64,000 nt of DNA from Neodiprion pinetum (GCF_021155775.2 NC_060233.1:23229456-23293455), one strand, 5' to 3'. Counted from the first letter of the stretch, positions 38,630 to 50,442 are shown. Program-made: numbers and translations. The notes: a model not told the origin generated them from the sequence alone.

Positions 38630-39486
38630 TCAACTCATCGCTGAGTAAAAACCTGAAATAATGTTTTGAAATAGTTTTTATTGTCTGACTAATTGCAATA
38701 ATATATAGGGCATTCCGTGTCAATTTGACCAATGATTTTCTCTCACATTTTTGATTTGCTTTAGGATTTTTTACACGATTCTTCAATAGCAAAAAAGCAT
38801 TACTGATATTCTTCACATTCTTTCTTACCGTTAAATTTTTATGATTTTCAAATCCATATAAAAATAGGCATTGTTTTTAAATCTTAAAAATCTTAGTTTT
38901 TATTACGATCATTCTGACATCGACCCGTGACGGGGTGATTTTTTGTTGATTTTTTTTTAGCACTTTAAAAATCTTGAAGAAACAAAACACCATATTTCTA
39001 CGTTCCTGGTATTCTAAAAAAATACCAAAAATTCTGTTTTGAACTCTGAATCGCTTGACCCAAGGACGCAGAATTTTCGGTAATTTTTAGAGAATTTTCT
39101 GAACATTGAAGCATGGTGTTTCGTTTGTTTAGTATATTTAAAGTGTTAGGAAATATCCAAAGAAATCATTCCTTCACGGGCAGATGTCAGAATGATCGAG
39201 ATGAAACTCAAGATTTTTGCGAATTGTTTGAAATTTTTAACAAATTCTAATTTTCAGGTAGGTTTAAATCATCATAAAAAATTAACAGTTGCAGGAAAGA
39301 ATCTGAAAAAATTCACGAGTGTTTTTTGTGATCAGAGAATCGTACGAAGAATCCTGAACCAAATGAAAAATGGTGAAGGAAAATCATTGGTCAAGTTTAC
39401 ATGGAGTGCCTCATACGTAATGCTATCTCAGTCGTATGATCCTTCAGATTGTCTAAAGAACACGAATTTTGAAACTGATGAATAAA
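38630..39486. repeat. Large foldback element
   Basis: The block GAGAAAATCATTGGTCAAATTGACA (minus strand, about 38,720-38,745) recurs as GGAAAATCATTGGTCAAGTTTACA at about 39,379. Nearer the centre, GATCATTCTGACATC near 38,907 faces its inverse near 39,185, and TTTGTTTAG/ACAAAACACCAT blocks face each other. The 97- and 76-codon frames on opposite strands are reflections of this palindrome, not genes. Confidence 0.7.
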
Positions 39487-41445
39487 GTCAATGATACGAG
39501 TGATAATTCTGCCTTTACGAAACTCACTTCAATTCATTAACCATCCTGTAATTGATGATACTTATGAAGATGAGACAAATGACTTTCATGGTATTAATTT
39601 GAATCTGAACATGACGATAAGTAAATGAAAATACGTCAATTTCTTCCACAAAAATTGGCACCATTGGAACTATTGGAAAATCTCCTCATAACGTCGAGAC
39701 TTGGTTGTCAGTACCATTTTATCAACACATAACCCAAGTTGTTAATTTTAATGGAAACAAATCGTAATTTTTGAGGTTTAGAATTACTCAAGTCGTATAA
39801 ATTAATGAAATCTTATCGATAATATACCTGTTCTACCATCTACATATAAGCGAAACGATCAACGCTCGACTGTCAGCCTGATTGCATTAGTTTGATTTTT
39901 TTCCACCTGATGACGCATTGCATAGTGACAATTCCAATATTACAACGATAATTTCAAAGACACGTAAATTCTCACATCGAAGCAAGGTCAGGCGGCAGCA
40001 TATGTATATTGGTATAAATAATACCAACATGCAGAAACTTAAACTGGTGACACTGGAGTTAACAGGTAGGCATGACTTACAAGAGATTATCAGAATATCG
40101 TCAAGTGGTATTTAGTGAGGTATTTCACGGAATGTATTTGACTATTTATTATTTATCACTACTTTTTCATTAGCGTGTCGCTTTTTTCAGCATTTTCTAT
40201 AATTAGATCGAATGTAGCGAATTTTAGACATCATGGGTGTCTAAAATATCAGTGATTATTAACCCTTTCACGCATACATTTTCCTTTACATACGATTCAG
40301 TTATACATACAGTATGCTGTGTATAAATTTTGGCCGAATCGATTAGGGAACTTCTGTATTACAAACGATTCACATCGATTTACGGCAAAAACTACATTGT
40401 AAAAGCGAAGGAATTATTCCTAAAATTATCGTTGAAAAATCTATGGAAAACGGTAAAACTTTTGTATTACAATTTTTTCCGTGAGTCAGATTTGAAGCTA
40501 CGTGGATATAAAAAATCGTTGAATTGCTTGATTTTTGGACGGTTGTCACAAGGAAACGCTTAATCCACAAAAATCTAAAAGAAATCAAGGTTCATCTTTT
40601 CAATACGTACGTAAAGAATGCGGCGTAGTAAAAAATCGCAAAAACTCGTGAGGGGCTAGGGAATAAAGTTCAGAAATATGTCTTATGTTGTAAAGTGTAA
40701 GGATCTATGTCAGATTGTAAGAGTGCTTTTTTAGTGTTGTTTCCTGATCGCCTGGGATCGTATAATTTGTATTATTTTTAAAGTTTTGGATGTATCCAGC
40801 AATCTACTATTGTTGTTACTCGGTCAAAATAGTAACGACTTTGAAAATGCAAAGCAGGAGGTGCCATTAAAGCAATCGATAGTAATAAATTTGATCTTCA
40901 TACAACATTTCTTGTATATGAAAAATTGCGTAACAGCAGTTTTCATGTATGATAATGTCCAGTTATTAACAATTTTAGAGAGAGATTATGCAGTATTTCA
41001 CCGTCTTTTTGATGCCCAACGTGTATCCTTTGTTCAATTTTTACTAACTAGCTCATTATGTCTGGACAGGAGTTCTCTATAAATTATCTGAGACCATTTT
41101 TTCTTTAGTCGTTTGCAATTAATAATACAGCAATGGCACTCTCCGTAGTGGGCAAATCATTATTATTATTTAGAATACGTTTCAGGCGCTTTATGAAAAT
41201 CTCATGTAAGAATAGAATGAGAATTTTATCCGTAGAACTTGGCTAAAACGATACACCTAACTCTATGTTTACAAAACGGTGAATAATGTGATTTCTTTGA
41301 AGCGGTTATAATAATTGCGGGCTGTAACAATTGAATTTTGGAAGTTTTCAATTTTCATCTATTCAAGAGTCTTTATTTAATTAAACGTAGCATGACCTTA
41401 CCTGCAACTTTCGAATGATAATCATTAACTCCTGATGATTATCAG
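39487..41445. other. No gene seen
   Basis: AT-rich. The plus-strand frames near 40,330-40,563 and 40,786-41,082 have no recognisable domain and a composition expected by chance. Confidence 0.45.
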
Positions 41446-41801
41446 TGTCACACCAGGGTGGTCTTTATTTAGGGTGATGTCGATTTATTTCAGGCCACGC
41501 TCAAAATCAATTTTATATTATTCAAAAACAAGTCCCTAATTTTTTCAGATTTTTATCTCAGTTGTAACCCGTGCCTGTAAGAGGGTGGGTTTTTTCATTC
41601 AAAATACACGTGCTTCGAACACATTCTTAGCATATGTTTTATTGTAACAGTAATAATATTCTGAAAAATCAGGAAATCCTCTCTTTTACACGCACGGGTT
41701 AGAGTTGAGATAAAATGTGAATAAATTTTGAAATTTTTTTTAAATATAATTTAAATTTCATTTGTAGTACGGACTAAATAAGGACCACACTAGTGTCACA
41801 C
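41446..41801. mobile_element. hAT-like MITE with 8-bp target duplication (intact copy)
   Basis: TGTCACAC at 41,446-41,453 is repeated at 41,794-41,801 around a 340-bp element. The left end is CAGGGTGGTCTTTATTTAG; the right end read inwards is CTAGTGTGGTCCTTATTTAG. The 8-bp duplication and CAGGG start fit hAT. The match extends to AG before both copies, so a 10-bp duplication is also possible. Subterminal GTAACCCGTGCCTGTAAGAG and CTCTTTTACACGCACGGGTT are also inverted. It is the reference for the broken copy at 14,194-17,906. Confidence 0.8.
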
Positions 41802-41829
41802 ATATGGTGAAAAAAAGTTACATTACATC

Positions 41830-41984
41830 GGGAATTTCCTGTGAAGGGTCCCGATACAAACCATGTTTCGCCCGCAGATAGGCAACTAAAGTTACATCTG
41901 AGATACTGCGTGTAAGATGTAACTATGGTTGCCTTTCTGCCGGTGAAACGTCATTCCTATCGAGATCTTTCACCGGAAATTCCC
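41830..41984. repeat. Compact hairpin MITE, 155 bp
   Basis: GGGAATTTCC ... GGAAATTCCC ends enclose further inverted blocks: GTTTCGCCCGCAGATAGGCAAC against GTTGCCTTTCTGCCGGTGAAAC, and AGTTACATCT against AGATGTAACT. The whole element folds on itself with a loop of only about 15 bases. Confidence 0.75.
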
Positions 41985-42084
41985 AGTGTATAGGCATCTC
42001 GAAAACGCATTTATAATGTAACGATTTGGTCGTCCTTGGACTAGTATTCAACGGGCTTTCAAGTCACGACATCCGAATTTGGAA

Positions 42085-42209
42085 ATGATATTATTAATAT
42101 ATGAAATGATGAATCCAAAATGGCGGGCTGGAATCCGAGAAGATATTGCATGCACCATTTTGAATTTTGAAAATTTGACTCCCAATTTAAATTCAGCAAC
42201 ATCAAAAAC
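42085..42209. repeat. Family A MITE, partial copy 3
   Basis: The block CCATTTTGAATTTTGAAAATTT followed by TTCAGCAACATCAAAAAC matches the right half of the element at 5,658-5,841 (CCATTTTGAATATTGAAAATTT ... TCAGCGACCTCGGGAAC). The left terminus is not preserved. Confidence 0.55.
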
Positions 42210-43932
42210 ATTAACACCAGAGTCCTCGCGTGAAATCTAGAAACTTTTATTCAGCGTGACTCGAACGAAGAACTCATTTTCCCCGGACTAACGATGAGCT
42301 GAACGCTACCTCTTCAAAATAAATACTACTCCATTTTATTCTGTTTTGACTAGAAGAAACTTTCCTGTTCAAGAATAACACGTTATATCAGAGATTGAAA
42401 ATTTGAAATTTGAAAAACTGAAATTAAATTCGAAACCGACTGTTTTGAAGTTTTATTTACATATTTCGACTGGTATTTAATTAACTCAAACAGAATTCTA
42501 CCTAGTGATTGGGCAATTGAAGCCAATCAGTGGGAAAGTTAAGGGCTTGTGCAAATTGATAATTTGATATACGAATTCACCTGCGGGGAAAAAAAAAAAT
42601 AATTTGTCAGTGAGTAAAGCCATCAATTCTGCACAAACTCGTCTGGCTGTAGTCACACGGAAAACTTCATATCCACTTTGTGTCAAACCTGCTGCCTGGC
42701 CTAGTTTGGTAGGCTAGGCCATGTGACAGGACGTCGAGAGGAAAACGATCTTCAATCTAATCATTTTTGATCGTCGGCGTACTTTGACACGTATCGAATT
42801 TAAAAATTTTATGTCAAAGTATAAGTAATACTGTACACATTAGTCTTTAGCTGGCACCTTTATCTGGTGTAAGATTGCTGGCGCCTTGAGTTCGTTGATG
42901 ACCCCAACCGAAAATTGCTTGCCATAATGAAGCAATTTAATATCGTGACTTAATTTTTTTTGGGGGTATTCACTCAAGTGTTTTTTGTAAGATAAAAGAA
43001 GTTGCAACAATATTTATTAATTTTAGGGTAGTAAAAAATTTGAAAAATGCAAAAAGTGAAAAAATGACGATTTTTTATAAAAAAATTAACAAGTCTTTCA
43101 ATTTCTGACATTGATAGCTAAAACATTAGCTCGATACAGTCAAGCACTCTTGTTATGTTTTGTTAAGGGCGTTGCCTAGCTAGAAAGCGCGGGCTACTCC
43201 GCTTCCCGCGTTAACCGTGGCGAGAGAGAGAGTAAGAAACAAGTGAGACGGAGCAACCGAGCTGTCGCCGGAGTGGGGCGGGTGACGCGGCTAGCCTCTT
43301 CCACCCCTCACGGGCATTCGGATTCAAATACTTTTAAACAGCCCAGTGTGCCGCGCTCGGCACGACGCAGTACCTGATGAATAATAGAAAAAAAAGAGAC
43401 TCCTTTCAGATTACACTTGAAAAATTTACTAGTAATACAGAATTTAATAAGGAACCCAAAACCATTTTTTTTATAATTCAAAAACTTATCATTAATGAGG
43501 TAAAAATCGTCGAACATTTGAATTGTTTATAAAAATTGGGATTTGCAATAATGTTCAACATAACATTTTTTTTATGAAAGCTTATTCGTTCACCTTCCGA
43601 ATGCACTGTAAATGATGTCTTTACGTCGAATAGAACCGGATATATGCGCGCTCCTTTTGCATCAAAATTGAATGATTGTCTGGTAACTTTCGAAAACAAA
43701 CATAATTCGGACGAACACCAAAATGCGTATCGATTCTTTTTATCTTTATTTCATGTGAAAAGAAGTATGAATAGATTGAAAAAATACGAGGTCATTTTTT
43801 GATTGACGTGACGTAGAATTCCCCGTACGTATGATGATATAGATATACATTCTTAATATTTCAACAAAAATTATATTCACCGGCATCCGTATTTCTACGC
43901 AATGCGATCACGGGACTGGTAATAATCTAATA

Positions 43933-44060
43933 GCCGGTATTCATAGTCAGGTTCGATTTGTCGGACTGTCTTGAGTCAGCTCAAAGCATAAGCTTGATCG
44001 GCTGAGAGCTGTTCCTAATACAGTTTCGAAAATAATACGGAACTATTTATGAATACCGAC
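43933..44060. repeat. 128-bp inverted-repeat element inside the Kolobok-like transposon
   Basis: GCCGGTATTCATAGTCAGGTTCG at the left pairs, inverted, with CGGAACTATTTATGAATACCGAC at the right, with a few mismatches. It lies downstream of the transposase stop codon, in its presumed 3' untranslated region. No target duplication was fixed. Confidence 0.65.
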
Positions 44061-44773
44061 CAGACGTCGTCACAGGTAATTTTAAATTGAAAATTGCAAC
44101 GAATAGCTGTTAGCAAATTCATGATATAACAACGAATATATCATCAATCTCCCAGGTCTCACCACGTGGAGGTCGCTATCAAACAGAGACCCACCTAACC
44201 CGTCCCTACCTCCCAACCATGATCGGGTTTGCACCAAACAAATAAAAAATGATAAAAAATAATATAAAATGATGAAAGTGAAATTAAACTCGTTTAAACT
44301 TAATGAACATAATCACGAAATCTTTATGAAAAGTATCTCATAGAAATTAAATTGAAACAGTATAAGTGAAACATGACAGTAATCTCGATCGAGAAAATTG
44401 ATATCATAACAAGGCATCGAGCATTGTATACATTATATGGCTAAATAAATTCTATAGAAAGCGCAACCTATGGAAAGTAGTACGTCACGAGTGCAGGTCA
44501 CAGATAGTAATGAAAAAATAAGCTACAGAATATTTACATAATATATAGGTATATACGCAGTTTGGTCAGATTGCAAAAAGTATTCCTAGAATGAATAATC
44601 AGATATATAATTATAACGATATGACTAGCAAATTTTTGGCACAGTAATACACATAACTAACTAAACATAAATCACAGAAATATTGCACGTAAGGTATATA
44701 CAAAGCTATTATATTTATGAACATATGTACATATATTTATATCACAGTTTTTTATCGTCTGTCGGTCGGGAAT

Positions 44774-47700
44774 TTACTTTTTCTTACGCGCGGCCTTCTG
44801 GGCTTCGATGATTTGAGGGGGTTCGCGGATTGAGAGTTGTCGGGCGCGTCTAGAATCTACGATCTCGGGTAATAAACAAAAGTGAAAGAAATCTGCTAAT
44901 TTATTCTCCATTTTTTCGGTCCAGAATTTATCGTCACGTTTTATTTTATCAAAAATCAATCCCTTTGGCGTCCAAACTATAAAATAGCACCACTTCCTAT
45001 TTGTAATGTGTAGAAGACCTTGGACCTGATACATGTAATTATGAGAAAGATCTAACTTTGGTTTTCCATAGATTATTTTCATGAATTTAATTTTCTTTGA
45101 CTCTATGCCCTCCATTGGAGTCAACTCTTTTGCCGATGCTGGACACTTGACTTCTACGACCGCGTCTTTACCTATAAGCCCATCCGGCGATGCCGCAAGG
45201 AAGGGTAACGCCTTGTCCACCACTAGACCACTGCTATCAACAGTAACAGAATGTTCGGCAGCGAACTGACCTATTGCTATGGGCTCTTTTTCTGTGCCCC
45301 ACCTTGTATTTGAATTTCCATGGAAATCGCCGTAGCGGATGCGTTCTACTAATTTAGCACAAGATGTTCGTGGCCTTCGCTTACAAATTTCACCGAAAAT
45401 TGAGGCAGTCAAACGCTTTCTTCTCTGTTCGTACCATGCGATTGACGAACTCTGCCCCATTGTTTGTCGCTCGATTTCCAATAGGTCCTCCGAATACAAG
45501 CTCTGCACGAATGTCCTTTGAGCAGACGCCAATTCATCCACCGACATGTCTGATTGCCGTGGACAAGCAGCATCTGGGCCATAGTCGGCGTCAGCGATCT
45601 GGGTCACGAAAGTTTTTTTGCTACCCTTAAAACCCTTTTTTCTAATTTTTATTGACCCCGTCTTATTTTCGCAATATTTTTTCGTGAATTTACCCACCCT
45701 TCCTGTCAATTTTTCCTGCACTAATACATGAAATTGTCCACCGGCATTCATTCTCATTACGGCAGAATCGCACCGAGCTCCATATGAATCGCGCAGGGCA
45801 AAGTTGACTCTTTTGCCACCTATAGCCTTGGCAACGTGTGAGTTGTATAACTCAGCTACGTTGTTATCCACGTCCCATATGAGGCTCGATGCATGCTCAA
45901 TGAGTCGATACATTGCCGATTGAATCTCTTGGAAGACACCAGTCAATTTCATATCCTCGACCAGGTTAACTTCCCCTGGTTTGGGGTTACCGTCACAGAA
46001 GTAACCTCTCTCCGCACATGATCCATGTTCCCCGAAAACATGGTTCGGACTGTTTTTAATATCTTTGCGCAAATCCTCGACTCGAACGTAAAGTGGCTGA
46101 TCAACTTGCCCTTTCCTGTAGCGAATTGCGGAAGTTACGGCATATCGTAGTCGCCTCAAGTTTTTGCGCAAATTATTACGTAGGATCACAGTACCAACCT
46201 TACGGTTGGTACAGAGATCCCGAAGTCGAGTTCCATAGACGCGGAGAACATGGTTGCGGCATTCAATTTTTTTGACAAGTGCTTCCGGTCCATACGGAAG
46301 CGCATCGATAAGTTTTCGGTGAACACTACTATCCCCATCCCCAATTAATTTATCGTATTTAATACCGTGCATTTCTACGCTACACTTAAAACCCTCGACG
46401 ATAATGTCTGACTCCATCGCGGTACTAGAACCCGTCCAATTTTTCACACATTTATGTTCGCCTACAGATGCCTCGGTATCACCCCGCTTCCTATCACACG
46501 TTGAACAATATTTATTTCTTACCCCAATGAATAAAACTTTTCTGGTTTTGAATCCCACTATTACTGCTACACCTGATAGAGAGTCATATTTTGTCCTATA
46601 CGATCTTTTTGCCCAAGACCCATCGGCGACAACCGCTATGCAAGGGTACCCGTCCTCGTCAACGTCACCCGCCTCACGGGCCAACCTAGCTTCTTCCCTA
46701 CCTGCCTCCAGCATTTGCTCCCGTGAAATGTCGTGATACGTATCGCTAACTATCCTATGAAATTTTTTCCAAGTCTCTTTAGCCATACATGGCATATCTA
46801 CCGATGCACTAATCTCTGCGAGTTGAGAAAAACCACCACCTGTGGACACTACACCGGATACTATAGCTGCATTGACGCTTGAGGAACCTGAACTAGAATT
46901 CTCTGACGTTATTGATTTGACTAAATTACACATACTACATTTGAAGGTGATGGTGGTAATGAATCCTGTCCGGCTTTCGGATATTGGACACATGTCTGCA
47001 AAAGTACAATCAAAAGGGGAGTGACGACCAATTTTTGTAATGCTATCTAAAAAATGCCTAATGTCTACTATTCTTCTCCCAGTCAACTCCAATGGGGGAC
47101 TTGGTTCGGCCTTGGCATTACCGACTACAAGCAAATTTGAATTCATGTCTTCGACAACATTACTTTCGGTCGCAGGCTGGATACTCACGAAATCCTCCGC
47201 GGTGTTGCACTCAGTCGTCTCGTCGTCGTTTCTCGCGTACTGTATCGGAGATTCAGGCATTGTCTCCGAGCAAAACAAATCGGTATCCTGAAATTCGTCG
47301 GCAAGTACGACCTCATTAAACGGAGCAACATCTTCTGTTACCTCTTCCGCTGAAGTCATTACTTCGCGAACCATTTCTCCGTCGTTTTGTTGGCTCGCAG
47401 CAATTCTACACGTAAAAAAATTTGGCAATGCATGGACGCGAGAAAAAAATTTTAGCAATAAATTATAATGACCACAAATATAATCAGTAACCAAAATGAC
47501 CAGGTCCCAGGAGACGGTGGATCGAAGAATGCCCAAATTTGCCGCGCAACGATAATTAGGGAATAGCAGATCAGGAATACTTTCACAGTATCACTGTTAT
47601 ATAATATATATATAGTAAATCTTATCGTCTTGTCATTTTTTTTTTTTTTTCATTTAGTGGCACTTGTCGGGTCTTTTTAAAACAAGCACAAGAAAATACA

Positions 47701-49363
47701 AGTCGAGCCATATCAATGTTGTAATGGCAATATCGAAATGGGCCCGCCAAGTATCACGCACTGCAATTTTTTTTTTCTTCTCAATTTCAATTTTGGTTTC
47801 AATTTTTTTTTTTTGTCATCATCAGTTATAGTATATCAAAATCATCATTGGTGTCTAAATAAATTATACTTGGCAGTAGTATCTGATTTGATAACAGTTT
47901 TGTGGGGTGGCTGTTTTGTAGGTAATGTATGCATGTATAATTACCCCAGAAGTACGTCAAGTTTATTTCTAAAAACAAAACGCGCGTATTTTAGTGGCCT
48001 AATACGTACGCGCCGTATTTACTTTGTATGGAAAATTCTGCCAGATACATTGTAATTTTACATCTCTAGATACCAGGTTCGATTCCTGGCTCTGTCGTTA
48101 ATTTTTCGAAATCACCAGTTTTTCAAATTCATATCTCCCAACAATGAATTTTCTCGTAACTAATGATACTGCACATCCGCATATCATTTATTTAACCGCT
48201 TTGACCGTCTTGCGTGTGCTTCCCATCGGAAGCGTAAGATTCCAACATGTAAACATTAGACGGGGCCAAAAAAATTGACTATTTTTTTTTTTGAAAAATA
48301 TATTGAGAATATCATTCAGTATGGCAAAAAAAAAATTTCATGAAATTTTAAGCCCTTAATATTAACTTTAAGAGGTCTATCATCGCTATTTTTGATTTTT
48401 AGTAATAATTTGATGTTTTACGTCAGAACTGTCGAAATATTGAAGTGAAAAAATGTATGTTCACTTATCCCTTTATAAAATTAAATTCCCTACAAAAAAG
48501 GTCTGATTATAGATTTTTGTCAGACAAGCCGTTTCCGAGTAATTAAGCTTAATAAATTGATATAATTTCTCGATTTGACTTTTTTAATTTGGAATTTCGT
48601 GACTAACGAATCAATGAATGTATAAAAAAGATCATGACAGATTCTTAAAGGAAATTGATTGTTCTACAAAAAAGATCTCTTAATATTTTTGCCTCAATTT
48701 AATTTTTCAAAAGTTATTCTCAATTAAAGTTAATATTAAGGGCTTAAAATTTCATGAAATTTTTTTTTTGCCATACTGAATGATATTCTCAATATATTTT
48801 TCAAAAAAAAAAAAATAGTTAATTTTTTTGGCCCAGTCTAGTAAACATTCATCTTCATACATTCTTAGATCGGGTGCTCAAGAAACGAAAACTTTCTATT
48901 TATTGTAATTTTACCTTGGATACTTGGGTAGTCACAATAAGTGATCAGAATATTCCTTATGATCGACAAAGTGTAAACACTAATGCAAATAGCCGAATAG
49001 TGATTTCGATCATTTAACCTGAACACGTAACAAATTGATGACACATTTTAGCGACTAATGCAAACCGGGCTAGTACCACACGTCACAACGCATTCTAGTT
49101 TATGTTTTCATACGTATAAAAAAACTTGAGAATGAATTTGTACTGCTATTATGAACAGCAATATCGGCTCTTGAAAGTACTTTCTTAGATCAAAGCCCTG
49201 CGATTGTTCGTACTCATGTGATTGAATCTCGAAGTCAGAGAGGGTGCGACATCAATCATATAAATAATTCAATTTACCTCATTTTTTCCCGAAATTTAGC
49301 CAAACTCTTTATGCCGGGTACTTTCTTCTTCTTCACAGACAGATTCCTTCTCTTCTTAGCCAT
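44774..49363 (-). CDS. Kolobok-like DDE transposase fused to YqaJ nuclease domain (two exons)
   Basis: The large frame (44,774-47,536) opens with TTG, not ATG. A better model has exon 1 at 49,278-49,363 (ATG; 28 codons of lysine- and arginine-rich sequence, MAKKRRNLSVKKKKV...). Its donor is AG|GTAAAT, and the acceptor TGTAG at 47,406 starts exon 2 (44,774-47,405) in phase, giving about 905 residues. Numbered on that protein, a CxxC (FKCSMCN, 185-188) precedes the catalytic core. D290 is in VVADGSW, D385/D387 in LIGDGDSS, CSTC at about 329-332 and E547 in NNVAELYN, a DDE pattern. The C-terminal third (about 680-840) is YqaJ-like: WYEQRRKRLTAS, WGTEKEPIA, SPDG (D770), EVK (E780, K782) and YQVQG (Q822), all PD-(D/E)XK residues intact. 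It ends in a basic tail. It presumably excises and integrates the element; the nuclease's job is unknown. Confidence 0.85.
48249..48849. mobile_element. Non-autonomous transposon in the transposase intron, 9-bp TSD
   Basis: GTAAACATT at 48,249-48,257 is repeated exactly at 48,841-48,849. The 583-bp element between them has very long inverted arms, AGACGGGGCCAAAAAAATTG against CAGTCTAGT-side GGGCCAAAAAAATTAAC. The arms continue through GAAAAATATATTGAGAATAT and GCCATACTG/CAGTATGGC to TTAATATTAACTT, about 110 bases per arm. A 9-bp duplication suggests a Mutator-type element. If the leading T belongs to the ends, an 8-bp (hAT-type) duplication is the alternative. It is non-coding and lies wholly in the intron. 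Confidence 0.85.
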
Positions 49364-49376
49364 CGCGGGAATAAAT

Positions 49377-49381
49377 ACTGA
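49377..49381 (-). promoter_or_regulatory. Candidate initiator (TCAGT) of the transposase gene
   Basis: On the minus strand TCAGT lies 13 bases before the ATG of exon 1, with an AT-rich TTATTAT about 15 bases upstream of it. TCAGT is the arthropod initiator consensus. The very short leader would make this the only ATG available. It supports, but does not prove, the two-exon model. Confidence 0.35.
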
Positions 49382-49601
49382 CTCGAAATAATAAAAAACA
49401 CGGTAGAAAAACACAAGCAAAAATAAAAGCGCGGAACACTATCCACGTGCCGAGCGATGAGGATTCGAACGAGGGGAATTGTAGTGGGGGGGTTTGAGTC
49501 TACTCTCTTCGCCTGTAATTCGCATGGTCGCCGGCCAACGCGGTCGTGGCGCTAGCAGCCGCCCGCCTTTGGCGCGAAAAATTTGCTGTTTTATGCTTCG
49601 T

Positions 49602-49888
49602 GATTTTCCTTCTCATTTCTTCATTTTTGAAGATAATTAGGTTCTTAGGGAGTCATTTTGAAGATAAAGAATGGATCTGTGTCGCCGTTTTCGCCGAATT
49701 TCGAAAAAAAATTCACTGTCCGCTGTGTCTCACTTCAAAGATAACGTACTTTCAAGTACGTTTTTCGCAAATCTGAGAGCGAAATCGAAAATTCGGCAAA
49801 AACGGCGACACAGATCTATTCTTTATCTTCAAAATGACCCCCTAAGAACCTAATTATCTTCAAAAATGAGGAAATGAGAAGGAAAATC
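49602..49888. repeat. Long near-perfect hairpin at the right end of the Kolobok-like element
   Basis: The left arm (49,602-about 49,712) and right arm (about 49,779-49,888) are inverted copies about 110 bases long with only a handful of mismatches. An example is AAGATAATTAGGTTCTTAGG against CCTAAGAACCTAATTATCTT. The loop is about 65 bases and itself contains GTACTTTCAAGTAC. It ends 45 bases inside the transposon terminus. It could be a younger nested MITE or a functional subterminal structure; no comparable hairpin is seen at the left end. Confidence 0.8.
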
Positions 49889-49937
49889 GTGAGTCTCTGT
49901 TCGCGCGCGCTCGTCGAGGCATAGGCAACGCCCTTAA

Positions 49938-50426
49938 TCTAGATTCACAAACCTTGTGATGTCCAGCTTCATTAGCTTCGATGATCTGCTCGTATAAATT
50001 TCTCGTTCAGTTTGACTTAATTAATCCGGAATTATGTTGTGGGTCGTGCTAACTATTACTATGTGTGATTGAAATAATTATTCGTACACAACATTTTGAT
50101 TTAAATACAAATTTATTATCAATAAGATATTCTTGTAATCCATTTGGAGATTTGGTTTCACAATGATGTTGTTCACTTACTTGGTTATACTAAAGTTCGG
50201 AGGTTCTGAATATAAGCATTCAGTGATTTAGAATGATCTGATGATGTTCAATTTAGTTCTATATTTTCTGGTGTTTGAAGATGATTCTATGTTGCATCAC
50301 TTTGGTTTCAAAAGTGAGAATTTTAGAAAGACTTCTGATTGGTCTCTTGCTACGTCAGTGCAAGACGATTGGTCTTGAAGAGGCCAATCGGTGCAGTGCT
50401 GACAATATAGTTAGTTGCAAGAATGC
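49938..50426 (-). repeat. Dispersed LTR-like repeat, second copy
   Basis: Read on the minus strand, this matches 14,720-15,272 in order. Shared blocks include GCATTCTTGCAA, TTGCACTGACGTAGCAAGAGACCAA, GAACGAGAAATTTATACGAGCAGATCATCGAA and GTTAGCACGAC. It runs from the broken end of the Polinton capsid gene to the right TTAA of the Kolobok-like element. It probably truncated the Polinton. Confidence 0.75.
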
Positions 50427-50442
50427 TTTTTATAGGAATGCA

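Larger units (their letters stand above)
43163..49937 (-). mobile_element. Complete Kolobok-like DNA transposon, 6,767 bp
   Basis: TTAA at 43,163-43,166 and 49,934-49,937 flank termini GGGCGTTGCCTA that are identical for 12 bases in inverted orientation, then diverge into GC-rich, CGCG-containing subterminal sequence. A TTAA duplication with ends beginning RRG is the known hallmark of Kolobok; piggyBac shares TTAA but begins CC. The element holds one minus-strand gene encoding a DDE-type transposase fused to a YqaJ-type nuclease. It also holds two smaller inverted-repeat elements and a long hairpin near its right end. Both ends and the reading frame are intact, so insertion is probably recent. 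Its right flank is the dispersed repeat at 49,938-50,426. Confidence 0.85.

Noticed and set aside
38586..39485. Two protein frames (76 and 97 codons) with similar residues on opposite strands
   Set aside because: Their similarity is the palindrome of a foldback element, not homologous genes.
43300..43700. Minus-strand frames of about 70 codons downstream of the transposase
   Set aside because: They are AT-rich, have no motifs and lie in the presumed 3' region of the transposon. A second transposon gene is not supported.
47985..48105. tRNA-like T arm CCAGGTTCGATTCCTGG with possible A box upstream
   Set aside because: The T stem-loop is perfect, but no matching acceptor, D or anticodon arms can be folded at the right spacing. 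At best it is a SINE or tRNA fragment in the transposase intron.
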